Source: Cyanobacteria bacterium CYA (GTDB taxonomy: Bacteria; Planctomycetota; Phycisphaerae; Phycisphaerales; UBA1924). From it: a stretch of DNA of 64,000 nt. The stretch spans positions 1-64,000 of the forward strand of contig RHKP01000021.1 of assembly GCA_008363215.1 (NCBI GenBank), in the 5' to 3' direction. The notes below the pieces were generated by a model, which saw only the letters and a list, made by a program, of their open reading frames with translations, had not been told where the DNA came from and did not search any database. This document shows, in pieces, positions 53,382 through 61,136 of the stretch. The translations under genes and the position numbers were made by a program. The number at the start of each line of letters is the position of its first letter. The first letter of the stretch is position 1.

Positions 53382-56261
53382 TCAGACCGCCTGAAAGCGG
53401 AGGGTAAACAGGGTCTCTCGGGCGTGCTGCTGCTGGCACCGGGCACGAAGTTGTGCGAGAAGCTTCTGACGCTCGGTCTCGACCTCGGCTTCAACCTCGT
53501 CGAGCCGTCGGAATGCCCGACGCCGCTCACCCTCCAATCGCGTGATCTCCTGCTGGGCCTGCTGCTGCGCGGCGACCGTCTCTGCAAGCTCCGCACGCCG
53601 CCGGGCGGCACGGGTGTCGCGGCGGATGACTTCGATCTCTCCCTCGGCGGCGGCGATCTTGTCATCGGCCCACTGATTGACCTGCGTTTGGATGGCGCGG
53701 AACCGGCTGTTGCCCGCCTCGCTCGCTCGCGAGAGGGTCGCATCTGCAAGGCGGTCCGCGTCGGCCGCCAGCCGTTCACCCGGGATGGGCGATGCCTTGG
53801 CATCGGCGACCACTGTGCCTGGAACGTCCATGAGGCGCTGCGACTGCTCCTGATCGATGTTCTCGCCGTCGTCGGTGATCGCGGTGAACAGAAGAAACTC
53901 TTCTCGGGCGTCGCTGTCGAGCGTCAGCTTATCGAGCCGCAGCCAGCCTGATCGGCCGATCAGCGGCTTGAGCATGCTGATCTTGCGATCGTGCCCGGAC
54001 ACATCGAAGCGAATGGTCGCTGGGCTCAACGGCTGAGCTTTGGCGGCGTTGAGCAGCCACTGCCCCATCGGGCTGGAGAGTCTGAGAAGATGGGCTTCGG
54101 TTGCGGCGTATTCGTCTTCGGTACGGACCGCGGAGATGAGTCGATAGCGACCAGCGGGGACATCTGCTGCGGGGGAAACGGGGAGATCAAAGCCCAAGCG
54201 GGCATCGTCGAACGTGGCCTTTCCGTCGAGCCCCCAATGGGCCAGCCGCCAGAACCGCTCGCCGACGCGGTCAAGAGCTACCTGTGCGTTCTGCCCACGG
54301 ATCTTCAGCCGTTCGTGGACATCGGCATCAAAGTGCTCGAAGAGCTGCTGCTGCGCCTGGGTCATCTTCTGCGCGATGGTGCCTTCGAGTTCCCGCTGCA
54401 GGGCATCGAATGCGGCCGCGATCTCCGCGTCGGTGCGGCATGTCTTGAGAATGGCGAGCACGCGCTTCTCGAAGTCCACCCCCTCTTCGATTGCGCCAAG
54501 AACCTCGTCGCTCGCACCGAAGAGCCCGTCAAAGAGGCTGAACTTCTGCTGGAGAAGGTCCTGAACGCGGCGGTCGGCGAGGTTGTCCTGGGACAGGAAG
54601 TTGACAACGACCACGTCGTGCTGCTGGCCGTAGCGATGGCAGCGACCGATGCGCTGCTCGATGCGCTGCGGGTTCCACGGCAGGTCGTAGTTCACCACCA
54701 GAGAGCAGAACTGCAAGTTGACGCCCTCAGCGGCGGCTTCGGTGGCCAGGAGGATCTCGGCATGATCACGGAACTCCTCGATCAACGCCGACCGGATGTC
54801 GACGGCCTTCGACCCTGTGAGCTTGTCCGTTCCGGCATGCTTGCTTGTGAATCGGTCGTAGGCCTGTTTGGCGCTGTGGTGTGTGTTCGAGCCGTTGAAC
54901 GTGACGATCTTGCCCGCGTAGCCATTGGCTTCGAGATACGCGGCGAGGAACGCCTGGGTCTTGCGGCTCTCGGTGAAGATCAGCGCCTTGCGTTTCGCAC
55001 CAAGTTCCCTGAGTCGAGCGAACGCGGCGTCGAGTGCCTTGAGAAGGGCCTTCGACTTGCTGTCGCTTCCGATCTTCTCGGCGCGGGCGATGAGCGACTC
55101 GATGTGCGACAGCTCGCCCGCCAGCAGCCTGCCCTGCACGAGTGGACTGGAGGCATCACCGGTGGACTCGGAGCCGTCGAGTTGTTCAACCAGCGCGTCG
55201 ATGTCGATGTCCTCGTCTTCAGCAAAGGCATCGAGGAGATCGTCTTCAGAGACTTGCGGCAGGCCATCTCGCAGTGCGATCAAGCGCTTGCGCATCGTGC
55301 CCAGTGTGCTGGCGAGAGCTTGGGGCGATGACGCCAGCGTCTTGAACAGGATCATCTCGATCAGCTGACGCTGACGCTGCGGGAATGCGAAGCTGATGTC
55401 CCGCGTCATGAAGTCCATCACGTCTTGATGGAGCGACTTTTCCTCATCCGTTTGCGGGAACGGATGGGTCATCGCCTGACGCTTCTTGTAGTTGATGTAC
55501 GAGCAATCCTTGCGGAGCGTGCGTTTGCACACCTGCGCGAGGCGAGCGCGAAGGCCGACGAGATCACCGCCAGCGTTGCAGTAGCGGGACTGGAAGGCGC
55601 TCTTGTCGCCGAACACATGGTCGTCGATCAGCCAGCCCAGGCCGTACAGCTCCAGCAGGCTGTTCTGGAGCGGGGTCGCCGTGAGCAGGAGTTTCTGGCG
55701 AAGCTCGAATGCCCAACGCACCGCCTGTCCACCTTTACGACTGGGCTGATAGGCGTTGCGGAGCTTGTGGGCCTCGTCCAACACCACAAGATCGAATGGA
55801 ATGGCCCGCAGGTCGTCCTTCATCCGGGCGGCGAAGCCGTAGGAGACAACGATGATCTTCCCGCAGTCGAAGGGATTCGACTGTCCCTGCGCTCGCAGTT
55901 GGTTCCAAACACGACGATCCAGAACGACCGCGGGCAGGTTGAACTTCTCTGCCAGCTCTGTCTGCCACTGCTTTCGGATATGGGCGGGCGAGACCACGAT
56001 CAGGCGGCGGCGACGTTCGGCCCAACGCTGGCAAAGCACGAGGCCAGCCTCGATGGTCTTCCCGAGGCCCACCTCATCCGCGAGGATGACGCCCTTCTGG
56101 AGAGGATTGGAGATGGCGAAGAGCGCAGCCTCAACCTGGTGGGGATTGAGGTCGACCTTGGAGTCGAACAGCGTTGTGGACAGACGGTCCATCTCGCCGA
56201 CAGCGCCGAGGCGGGTCAGGTCATGGGCGAAGTAGCAGGCCTGGTGGGGCGAGAGGAGCAT
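53382..56261 (-). CDS. SNF2-family helicase, first gene of the restriction-like operon
   Basis: The 959-residue product is a RapA/SNF2-type ATPase: NPHQVEAALFAI, Walker A ADEVGLGKT (residues 61-69), DEAH (162-165), LLTATPLQNSL, and in the second domain KALIFTESRKTQAFL and the motif VI region NPQRIEQRIGRCHRYGQ. The C-terminal ~100 residues are a predicted coiled coil (AEGEIEVIRRDTRAARRRAELAETVAAQQQ). SNF2 proteins translocate on double-stranded DNA and remodel bound proteins. Paired directly with an adenine methyltransferase it resembles DrmD-DrmMI of class 1 DISARM, but drmA, drmB (DUF1998) and drmC (PLD) are not here. It is divergent from the XRE-ImmA genes; a GGGGAAGG precedes the ATG. Confidence 0.88.
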   Translation of the reverse strand: MLLSPHQACYFAHDLTRLGAVGEMDRLSTTLFDSKVDLNPHQVEAALFAISNPLQKGVILADEVGLGKTIEAGLVLCQRWAERRRRLIVVSPAHIRKQWQTELAEKFNLPAVVLDRRVWNQLRAQGQSNPFDCGKIIVVSYGFAARMKDDLRAIPFDLVVLDEAHKLRNAYQPSRKGGQAVRWAFELRQKLLLTATPLQNSLLELYGLGWLIDDHVFGDKSAFQSRYCNAGGDLVGLRARLAQVCKRTLRKDCSYINYKKRQAMTHPFPQTDEEKSLHQDVMDFMTRDISFAFPQRQRQLIEMILFKTLASSPQALASTLGTMRKRLIALRDGLPQVSEDDLLDAFAEDEDIDIDALVEQLDGSESTGDASSPLVQGRLLAGELSHIESLIARAEKIGSDSKSKALLKALDAAFARLRELGAKRKALIFTESRKTQAFLAAYLEANGYAGKIVTFNGSNTHHSAKQAYDRFTSKHAGTDKLTGSKAVDIRSALIEEFRDHAEILLATEAAAEGVNLQFCSLVVNYDLPWNPQRIEQRIGRCHRYGQQHDVVVVNFLSQDNLADRRVQDLLQQKFSLFDGLFGASDEVLGAIEEGVDFEKRVLAILKTCRTDAEIAAAFDALQRELEGTIAQKMTQAQQQLFEHFDADVHERLKIRGQNAQVALDRVGERFWRLAHWGLDGKATFDDARLGFDLPVSPAADVPAGRYRLISAVRTEDEYAATEAHLLRLSSPMGQWLLNAAKAQPLSPATIRFDVSGHDRKISMLKPLIGRSGWLRLDKLTLDSDAREEFLLFTAITDDGENIDQEQSQRLMDVPGTVVADAKASPIPGERLAADADRLADATLSRASEAGNSRFRAIQTQVNQWADDKIAAAEGEIEVIRRDTRAARRRAELAETVAAQQQAQQEITRLEGERRRAFRRLDEVEAEVETERQKLLAQLRARCQQQHARETLFTLRFQAV

Positions 56262-56408
56262 CAGTAGCCTTCCCCTCGATGCCCCAGTTGTCCATGATCC
56301 AGCGCCCAGACGGCGTCGACTGCGGGCGCGCGCCGCGTCTTTGCGGCGTCACAGATCGCAGGTTTCAAGCTGGTGGAGTGGGCAGGCATGGGGGGCTCGG
56401 TAGCGATC

Positions 56409-56441
56409 AACCGGCGGAGCAGGCGGTTTGACCCGCCGGTT
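56409..56441 (+). promoter_or_regulatory. Inverted repeat over the XRE promoter, likely operator
   Basis: AACCGGCGG (56409-56417) is perfectly matched by CCGCCGGTT (56433-56441) across 15 bases. A further half site, GGCGGTTTGACCCGCC, lies between. The repeat covers the -35 box, so the XRE protein could repress its own gene and perhaps the divergent operon. Confidence 0.5.
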
Positions 56442-56456
56442 ATGTCCATGTACAGT
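56428..56456 (+). promoter_or_regulatory. Sigma-70-type promoter of the XRE-ImmA genes
   Basis: TTGACC (56428-56433) and TACAGT (56451-56456) are separated by exactly 17 bases. Transcription would start near 56463, about 24 bases before the ATG at 56487. Confidence 0.7.
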
Positions 56457-56486
56457 AAACAGGGAACGAGCGAGCGTCAAACCGTC

Positions 56487-56855
56487 ATGACCGCCCAGAA
56501 ACCAAAGTTCGGCACCTTCATCCGCGAGCGCCGCACCGCCAAAGGGTACAGCCTGCGCCGGTTCGCTGAGCTGGTCGGCATCAGCCCGACGTACCTGTCG
56601 CACGTCGAGCAGGACAAGGTCGTGACGTCGCCCACCGCCGACCGAATCCAGAAGATGGCAGACCTCCTCGGCGAGAGCCCTGACGAGCTCTTCGCGATGG
56701 CTGGCCGTGTGCCCGAAGACCTCCCAAAGATCATCCAGAGCCAGCCGGAAGCGATGCCGGCTCTCCTCCGTGCGGTGAAAGGCCTGACGCCCGAGCAGCT
56801 CAAGAAGCTGCAGGATCAAGCGTCCAAGATGCGGAGGGAGGGCGATCCGTCGTGA
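56487..56855 (+). CDS. XRE-family transcriptional regulator
   Basis: A 122-residue Cro/CI-like repressor: FGTFIRERRTAKGYSLRRFAELVGISPTYLSHVEQDKVVTSPTADRIQKMADLLGESPDELFAMAGR (HTH at residues ~8-70) followed by a helical tail (MPALLRAVKGLTPEQLKKLQDQASKM) that may dimerise. It overlaps the ImmA/IrrE gene by four bases (GTGA), the standard pair in which ImmA cleaves the repressor after a stress or phage signal. In-frame starts further upstream (56373, 56442, 56448) fall before or inside the promoter, so 56487 is used. It is divergent from the restriction-like operon and is its most obvious regulator. Confidence 0.88.
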   Translation: MTAQKPKFGTFIRERRTAKGYSLRRFAELVGISPTYLSHVEQDKVVTSPTADRIQKMADLLGESPDELFAMAGRVPEDLPKIIQSQPEAMPALLRAVKGLTPEQLKKLQDQASKMRREGDPS

Positions 56856-57559
56856 GTGGTCGCGGGGCCATTTCGGATGTGCCGTTCCTGCCGGAAGTCC
56901 GCATCGAGCGTGACGCCGATGCGCTCATCGCTGAATATGCACAGCGTCATGGTGCTCCCGTCCTTGCGCCGGTGCCCGTCGAGGACATCCTCGAGCTGCA
57001 TCTCGGCCTGACGTTTGCCATCGAGGACCTGGCGGCGCTGTTCGGCACCGACGGCGTGCTCGGCGCGATCTGGTTCAACGAGAAGCTTGTTCGGATCGAC
57101 ACCCGGCTCGATCCATCCGAGAACCCGTTGCGGCTCGGACGCTACCGGTTCACGCTGGCGCACGAGATCGGGCACTGGCGGCTTCACCGCACGTACTACC
57201 GCGAGGACCCGTCGCAGGCGGCGCTCTTCGACGGGCGGGGACAACCTGCGGTCGTGTGCCGCGCGGGAGAGAAGAAGATCCCCGTCGAATGGCAGGCCGA
57301 CACGTTCTCCAGCTACCTACTCATGCCCAAGTCGCTCGTGGTCGCGGCATGGACCGAATGGCGCGGCAACCTGGATCCTGTGATCCTCTCAGATCTGCCC
57401 ACAGTGACCGTCGCCGACGGCCGCGATCCGGCCGACGCCACACTCGATCGTTTCTCGAAGCCGCTCGCTGAGCGGTTTGAAGTGTCCGCCGAGGCGATGC
57501 GCATCCGCCTCGAGAAGCTCGGCCTCCTACTGCGCGAACGACCCAACACGCTGTTTTGA
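56852..57559 (+). CDS. ImmA/IrrE-family metallopeptidase
   Basis: The 235-residue product has the zinc peptidase motif RFTLAHEIGHWRLH (residues ~96-109; HExxH), preceded by LGAIWFNEKLVRIDTRL and followed by EWQADTFSSYLLMPKSLV, the block holding the third ligand and the core of the family. The C-terminus (LDRFSKPLAERFEVSAEAMRIRLEKLGLL) is the typical IrrE helical end. Relatives cut a partnered XRE repressor to switch on mobile-element or DNA-damage genes. The GTG start overlaps the XRE stop. This makes an inducible switch for the neighbouring cassette likely, but whether it controls the divergent operon is inference. Confidence 0.9.
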   Translation: MSGRGAISDVPFLPEVRIERDADALIAEYAQRHGAPVLAPVPVEDILELHLGLTFAIEDLAALFGTDGVLGAIWFNEKLVRIDTRLDPSENPLRLGRYRFTLAHEIGHWRLHRTYYREDPSQAALFDGRGQPAVVCRAGEKKIPVEWQADTFSSYLLMPKSLVVAAWTEWRGNLDPVILSDLPTVTVADGRDPADATLDRFSKPLAERFEVSAEAMRIRLEKLGLLLRERPNTLF

Positions 57560-57642
57560 CCCTGCACGCCACGACACCGGCACGGCACTGTCACGTCCCG
57601 AGTGTCAACCATTTAGCAAACGACAGACAAGGAACCTCAGTT

Positions 57643-58830
57643 ATGGCCAAGCCGTTTGATCCCCGCAAAGTCCTCAAGCAGATCGCCAACCCGCTGCTCC
57701 GCGAGTTCTTCACGCGCCGCGGCGAACTCGCCGACGTCCCGTGGGACCAGCTCAGCGAGCACCGCATCGAACCGGTGTTCGCTGGCTGGCTCGCGCTACC
57801 GGACGCCAAGCAGCGCGAAGTGCAGATGATCATCCGCGACGTCAACGAACTCGCCGACCACCGTGGCGTGGCCGTGCTCGCGGAGGGCATCCTCGCTCGC
57901 CACCCCGATCGCGCCGAGGACTTCTCCGCGCAGCGCAGCAAGGCCGACAAGGCGATGTGGTCGTACCTGTACGCGCCGGAGGTGTTCAACGACGCGGCGA
58001 TGTTCGCCCGCGCCGACGCGCTGACCGGCGGCCGTCTCTGGAACCGCCGCAACGGCCTGCCCAAGCGCCAGCTCGACGACCCCGAGTCCCTGTGCGGTCC
58101 GCTCGGCGAAGCGCTCTCGTCCGTATACGCGCCGGCCCAACTCCGTGGCAAGCAGTGCATGGTGGAGCACTACCGCCGGGCCGACGGCGCGGACTACTTC
58201 TTCGCGTACCTCGACGACTATCCCGACAAGCACCTCGTCTTCGACGGCAACGACAGCCAGCCGATCGTGCGGTGGGACCGGTACGCCTTCGAGAACGTGT
58301 TCGTCTACAGCGGTGATGAGGGTGTCCTCGAGATCGTCGCGCCCGGCGGCGGGAAGATGTGGACGACCCTGCAGGTGGCGTTCTGCAAGGCGGTGCTCAA
58401 GAAGGACATCCCGCCTGCGGACCCGCTCAAGCCCTCGTACCGCCTCGACCACCTGCTCCAGAACGACTTCCCGCTCCCGACCGATCCGGTCGACCGCGTC
58501 GAGGACGCACGCATCACACGGCTGCGCATCGTCCCGCGCGGCGGGGGCGGGCACATCGAGATCAAGGCCGATCCGCGCGGTGACCGCAACGACATCTACC
58601 GCAAGATGGACCGCTGGCTGCGCCGCGAGAACCTGCCCGTCGAAGGCCTCCGCGTTGTCCAGGCGACGTTCTCACTCCGCTTTGTACACAACGGTGTGGG
58701 TCGCCAGCCGACGCTGACGTTCGAGGTCTCAGTCCCGCACTCGAGCAACCTCAAGAGCAAGCCCGACGAGGTCCGTGTGATTGGCGAGCGGTGCCTGCGC
58801 CGGTGGGAGGTGACCGATGACCAGGGCTGA
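57643..58830 (+). CDS. Unrecognised protein downstream of ImmA/IrrE
   Basis: A 395-residue soluble protein without signal peptide or membrane segments. The N-terminal part is helical (MAKPFDPRKVLKQIANPLLREFFTRRGELADVPW). The middle contains DYFFAYLDDYPDKHLVFDGNDSQPIVRWDRYAFENVFVYSGDEGVLEIVAPGGGK and LQVAFCKAVLKKDIPP. The C-terminal part has alternating beta-type sequence with many charges (DARITRLRIVPRGGGGHIEIKADPRG, RDDIYRKMDRWL-like). No catalytic motif is apparent and no family is recognised. An AAGGAAC ribosome site precedes the ATG 83 bases after the ImmA gene. It overlaps the next gene by 14 bases, so the two are coupled and probably work together. Candidate sensor or effector of the cassette. 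Confidence 0.6.
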   Translation: MAKPFDPRKVLKQIANPLLREFFTRRGELADVPWDQLSEHRIEPVFAGWLALPDAKQREVQMIIRDVNELADHRGVAVLAEGILARHPDRAEDFSAQRSKADKAMWSYLYAPEVFNDAAMFARADALTGGRLWNRRNGLPKRQLDDPESLCGPLGEALSSVYAPAQLRGKQCMVEHYRRADGADYFFAYLDDYPDKHLVFDGNDSQPIVRWDRYAFENVFVYSGDEGVLEIVAPGGGKMWTTLQVAFCKAVLKKDIPPADPLKPSYRLDHLLQNDFPLPTDPVDRVEDARITRLRIVPRGGGGHIEIKADPRGDRNDIYRKMDRWLRRENLPVEGLRVVQATFSLRFVHNGVGRQPTLTFEVSVPHSSNLKSKPDEVRVIGERCLRRWEVTDDQG

Positions 58831-59791
58831 TCTCTTCCGACTCCTGCTCGTCGCGGCGGATGCACCCGGCTCGCTGTTCGACCACGCGGAGGTGTCGCGA
58901 TGGCCCAAGGGGGCGCTCGACGACCTGCTGAGGTCGCACCTCGTGCGCCCCGCGCAGACTGGCCTCACTGCGCCCTGTCCCCACTGCGACGACGGTCACG
59001 TCGAGACCGTCACGGTCGTCGAGTCGGCGGACGACACGGAGAAGCCGCGTTACCTCATCTGCTGCCCCGAGTCGCTCAAGGTCGAGATCGACGAAGCGAT
59101 GTGCCGTGGCTGGGCTGTCGATCTCGACGGCCTCGGTGCAGCGCTGGCATCAGCCCTTGCCGTCTCCACGCCGAAGCCGGTGGTGCCTGGGCGTTTCTGG
59201 CGGCTGGGTCGGATGCAGTTGCGTGACACCACGCGCGAGGTCGTCTTCGCGGTGCGACTTGCCGAGGACGACGCTGATGCACTGATGCGGCACGTCGGTA
59301 CGGGCGGCCGGGCCGTCGTGTTCGTCCCGCACCGACTGCCGGACCGGAGCCGATGGCCCGGGCGAGCACCCGCCGTGATCTCTCTGCACGACGTGGCCGC
59401 GATGGTCGACGACAACGTCGTGCTCGACCCGCAGGCTGTCATCGAGGCCATCGATGAGGCGGACCGCCTCGCCGAGCTCGCGGGCGGCGTGTCGCTCGAC
59501 GCCCGCGGGAAGAAACTTGTCCGCGCGCAGGTCAAGGCTGAGATCAAGGCGAACTTGACCGACGAGATGCTGGTGGCCGCGTACCAGCTGCACGGGTCGT
59601 TCGACAAGGCTGCCGACGCGCTCTCTGAGCAACTCGAGACGGACATCTCTAGGGACAAGGTCTGGCGAGCTGTCCAACGAGCCAAGGACGCTGGCACTTT
59701 CGAACCTGCCGAGGACTCCGCCTCGGTCGGCCGGTCTGTCGCGTCGCAACCCCGCGACAGAGGAAAGAAAATCGAGAGGTACAGCAAGTAG
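58817..59791 (+). CDS. Zinc-finger and HTH protein, unrecognised family
   Basis: A 324-residue soluble product. The N-terminal 50 residues look like a winged helix (TRADLFRLLLVAADAPGSLFDHAEVSRWPKGALDDLLRSHLV). A zinc-finger-like pair follows (CPHCDDGHVETV ... YLICCPES). The middle (~120-200) is beta-rich, with FWRLGRMQLRDTTREVVFAVRL. The C-terminus is a helical DNA-binding region (LTDEMLVAAYQLHGSFDKAADALSEQLETDISRDKVWRAVQRAKDAG). Two DNA-binding-like ends and a zinc finger suggest a nucleic-acid sensor or regulator. Its start lies inside the previous gene (14-base overlap). It ends 217 bases before the sigma-like gene, the gap being highly structured. Confidence 0.6.
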   Translation: MTRADLFRLLLVAADAPGSLFDHAEVSRWPKGALDDLLRSHLVRPAQTGLTAPCPHCDDGHVETVTVVESADDTEKPRYLICCPESLKVEIDEAMCRGWAVDLDGLGAALASALAVSTPKPVVPGRFWRLGRMQLRDTTREVVFAVRLAEDDADALMRHVGTGGRAVVFVPHRLPDRSRWPGRAPAVISLHDVAAMVDDNVVLDPQAVIEAIDEADRLAELAGGVSLDARGKKLVRAQVKAEIKANLTDEMLVAAYQLHGSFDKAADALSEQLETDISRDKVWRAVQRAKDAGTFEPAEDSASVGRSVASQPRDRGKKIERYSK

Positions 59792-60008
59792 CGATGCCTC
59801 ATGGGTTTAGGTGTATCGAGCGTCGCATCGCGTTCACCGTGGACCAGCGATTTCCGCGACACCGGGCACTGCGTCCGAGGCCGGTCGGCTCATAACCGGC
59901 CAGTCACGGGCGCACCTGTGCATCCCTCGCGGCGTGTTGCCGCGGCGCAGTCCTTCGCGTGCGGTCCCGTGACTGGTTGGCGAGCAGACCTCCGGCCTCG
60001 GAGGTCCC
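59792..60008 (+). promoter_or_regulatory. Highly structured leader region before the sigma-like gene
   Basis: Inverted repeats seen: CCAGTCACGGG (59900-59910) with CCCGTGACTGG (59966-59976), 11 of 11 paired; GACCTCCG (59987-59994) with CGGAGGTC (59999-60006) around a four-base loop, which hides the GGAGG ribosome site of the gene at 60009; and GCGATGC with GCATCGC near 59791-59830. A 17-base arm at 59884-59900 (GTCGG-CTCATAA-CCGGC) has the anticodon loop of the tRNA-fMet gene, followed by a GTCAC also seen after the tRNA anticodon arm, but no D, T or acceptor arms can be formed. Candidate cis-acting RNA switch, or a remnant of a tRNA-derived recombination site. Confidence 0.45.
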
Positions 60009-60602
60009 ATGACCAGCCGCAGCGACATCGTCAGCAACTCTTTCGCCGCCAGCCTCATCCGCCGCAAGGCGCGCCAGCTCTGCCAGCGCCCCGGCTTCAG
60101 CCGCTCCGACGAGGACGACCTAAAGCAGGGCATGCGCCTGTACCTGTGGTCGGCGTCCCGGCTCTTCGACCCCGCCCGAGGAAACGTCGAGAGTTTCATC
60201 GTCACCGCGCTCCGCAGCTGGATGGACATGGAGGTCCGCCGGCGTCGCGCCGAGATGCGCTTCACCGGCGTCGATGCCATCTCTCTCGACAGCACGATGG
60301 TTGATCGCGATGACGGCGACTGCTCTCCCATGAGCGCCGAGATCGCCGCCGACCAGGCCAATCGGCGCTTGGGCCTGGACTCGCGTGACCTGGCGAGCGA
60401 CCTGGAGTTCCGCGAGGCTCTCGCGCTGGTTCACGCGCGGCTCACGCAGGCGGAGCTGCGGTTCATGCGTGACGTCGTGGATCGCGGCGTCGCCGGCGCT
60501 GCCCGCAAACGCCGCATTTCTCGCCGCCAAGTCCTCGTTCGCCTCGCCTCGATCCGAGAGCGCTTTGCTGAAAAGCGGGCAGATGACTCTTCCGCTGCAT
60601 AG
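60009..60602 (+). CDS. Sigma-70-like factor of the phage-type module
   Basis: The 197-residue product has a region-2-like helix bundle (SLIRRKARQLCQRPGFSRSDEDDLKQGMRLYLWSASRLFDPARGNVESFIVTALRSWMDMEVRRRRAEM) and a region-4-like HTH at the C-terminus (LALVHARLTQAELRFMRDVVDRGVAGAARKRRISRRQVLVRLASIRERF). The FDPARGNxxxFI-T-L-(R)xW pattern is that of small sigma factors with RNA polymerase core contact in region 2. It likely directs transcription of the downstream phage-like genes; this is inference. Its ribosome site lies in a hairpin. Its 3' end coincides with the right copy of the 38-base direct repeat. Confidence 0.75.
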   Translation: MTSRSDIVSNSFAASLIRRKARQLCQRPGFSRSDEDDLKQGMRLYLWSASRLFDPARGNVESFIVTALRSWMDMEVRRRRAEMRFTGVDAISLDSTMVDRDDGDCSPMSAEIAADQANRRLGLDSRDLASDLEFREALALVHARLTQAELRFMRDVVDRGVAGAARKRRISRRQVLVRLASIRERFAEKRADDSSAA

Positions 60603-60610
60603 GGAACCAC
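60573..60610 (+). repeat. Right copy of the 38-base direct repeat
   Basis: AAGCGGGCAGAT (60573-60584) and GCTGCATAGGGAACCAC (60594-60610), covering the last codons and stop (TAG 60600-60602) of the sigma-like gene. Identical blocks occur at 42085-42096 and 42106-42122. Confidence 0.7.
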
Positions 60611-60741
60611 CAGAGGCCCATGCGTGGGCACGCTGCGGAACCGTCGGAGCGGAGCGCCCGGCCCACCCCCTCCCCCCCTGGGCTGGGCGCTCCGCCAACC
60701 GGCGGCTCGACGGATTCGGTCCCCACTCGGAGGAGCACACC

Positions 60742-61038
60742 ATGCGAGACACTCGGTTCAGGTTTGAGTTCGCAGCTGACGTGGACGTCGCTGAGGCGCA
60801 GGGCACGCTCTGCCTGTCGCTGTTGGCGGCCGAGGGCCTGCACGGCGACGCCAAGGTCCGAACCGACGTGGCGTACTCGGTTGATCCCGTTCGCTCGGAG
60901 ATCCATGTGAGCGGGCGCGGTGTCACCCTCGACCACGTCGTGCAGATTTTCACGTCTCTGCTGACGCACGAGTTCGGCCGTGAGGCGTTCCGCGTTCGAC
61001 GCGAGCCGACTGCCGAGCCCGCGGCGGCTGCCGCGTGA
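60742..61038 (+). CDS. Small protein of the phage-type module, function unknown
   Basis: A 98-residue soluble product with a predicted alpha-beta fold: a beta strand start (DTRFRFEFAADVDVAEAQ), a helix (GTLCLSLLAAEGLHG), strands (RTDVAYSVDPVRSEIHVSGRG) and an Ala-rich C-terminus. A CGGAGGAG ribosome site lies close upstream of the ATG at 60742. The longer open frame from 60385 lies within the sigma-like gene and is rejected. No family is recognised. It precedes the ATPase gene by 98 bases. Confidence 0.55.
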   Translation: MRDTRFRFEFAADVDVAEAQGTLCLSLLAAEGLHGDAKVRTDVAYSVDPVRSEIHVSGRGVTLDHVVQIFTSLLTHEFGREAFRVRREPTAEPAAAAA

Positions 61039-61136
61039 TTCCCGCACTCCCCCTCGTCCGCCTCGGCCAAGGCGCGTTCACCCGCGACATCTGGCCCCAC
61101 GACCTCGATCGCTCACTCCCCAATCACGGAGACCCC

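Noticed and set aside
53424..55331. Long plus-strand ORFs opposite the SNF2 and methyltransferase genes
   Set aside because: Antisense frames of genes whose own motifs (DEAH, Walker A, DPPY, FAGSGTT) are clear; Val/Leu/Gly-rich shadow translations.
44923..56261. Labelling the operon as DISARM
   Set aside because: SNF2 and a large adenine methyltransferase are present, but DUF1998 (drmB), the drmA helicase and the PLD nuclease (drmC) are not; a Res-like nuclease and DUF262 are there instead.
59877..59935. Possible second tRNA-Met gene
   Set aside because: Only an anticodon-like arm with loop CTCATAA can be formed; no D arm, T loop (TTCGA) or acceptor stem is found around it.
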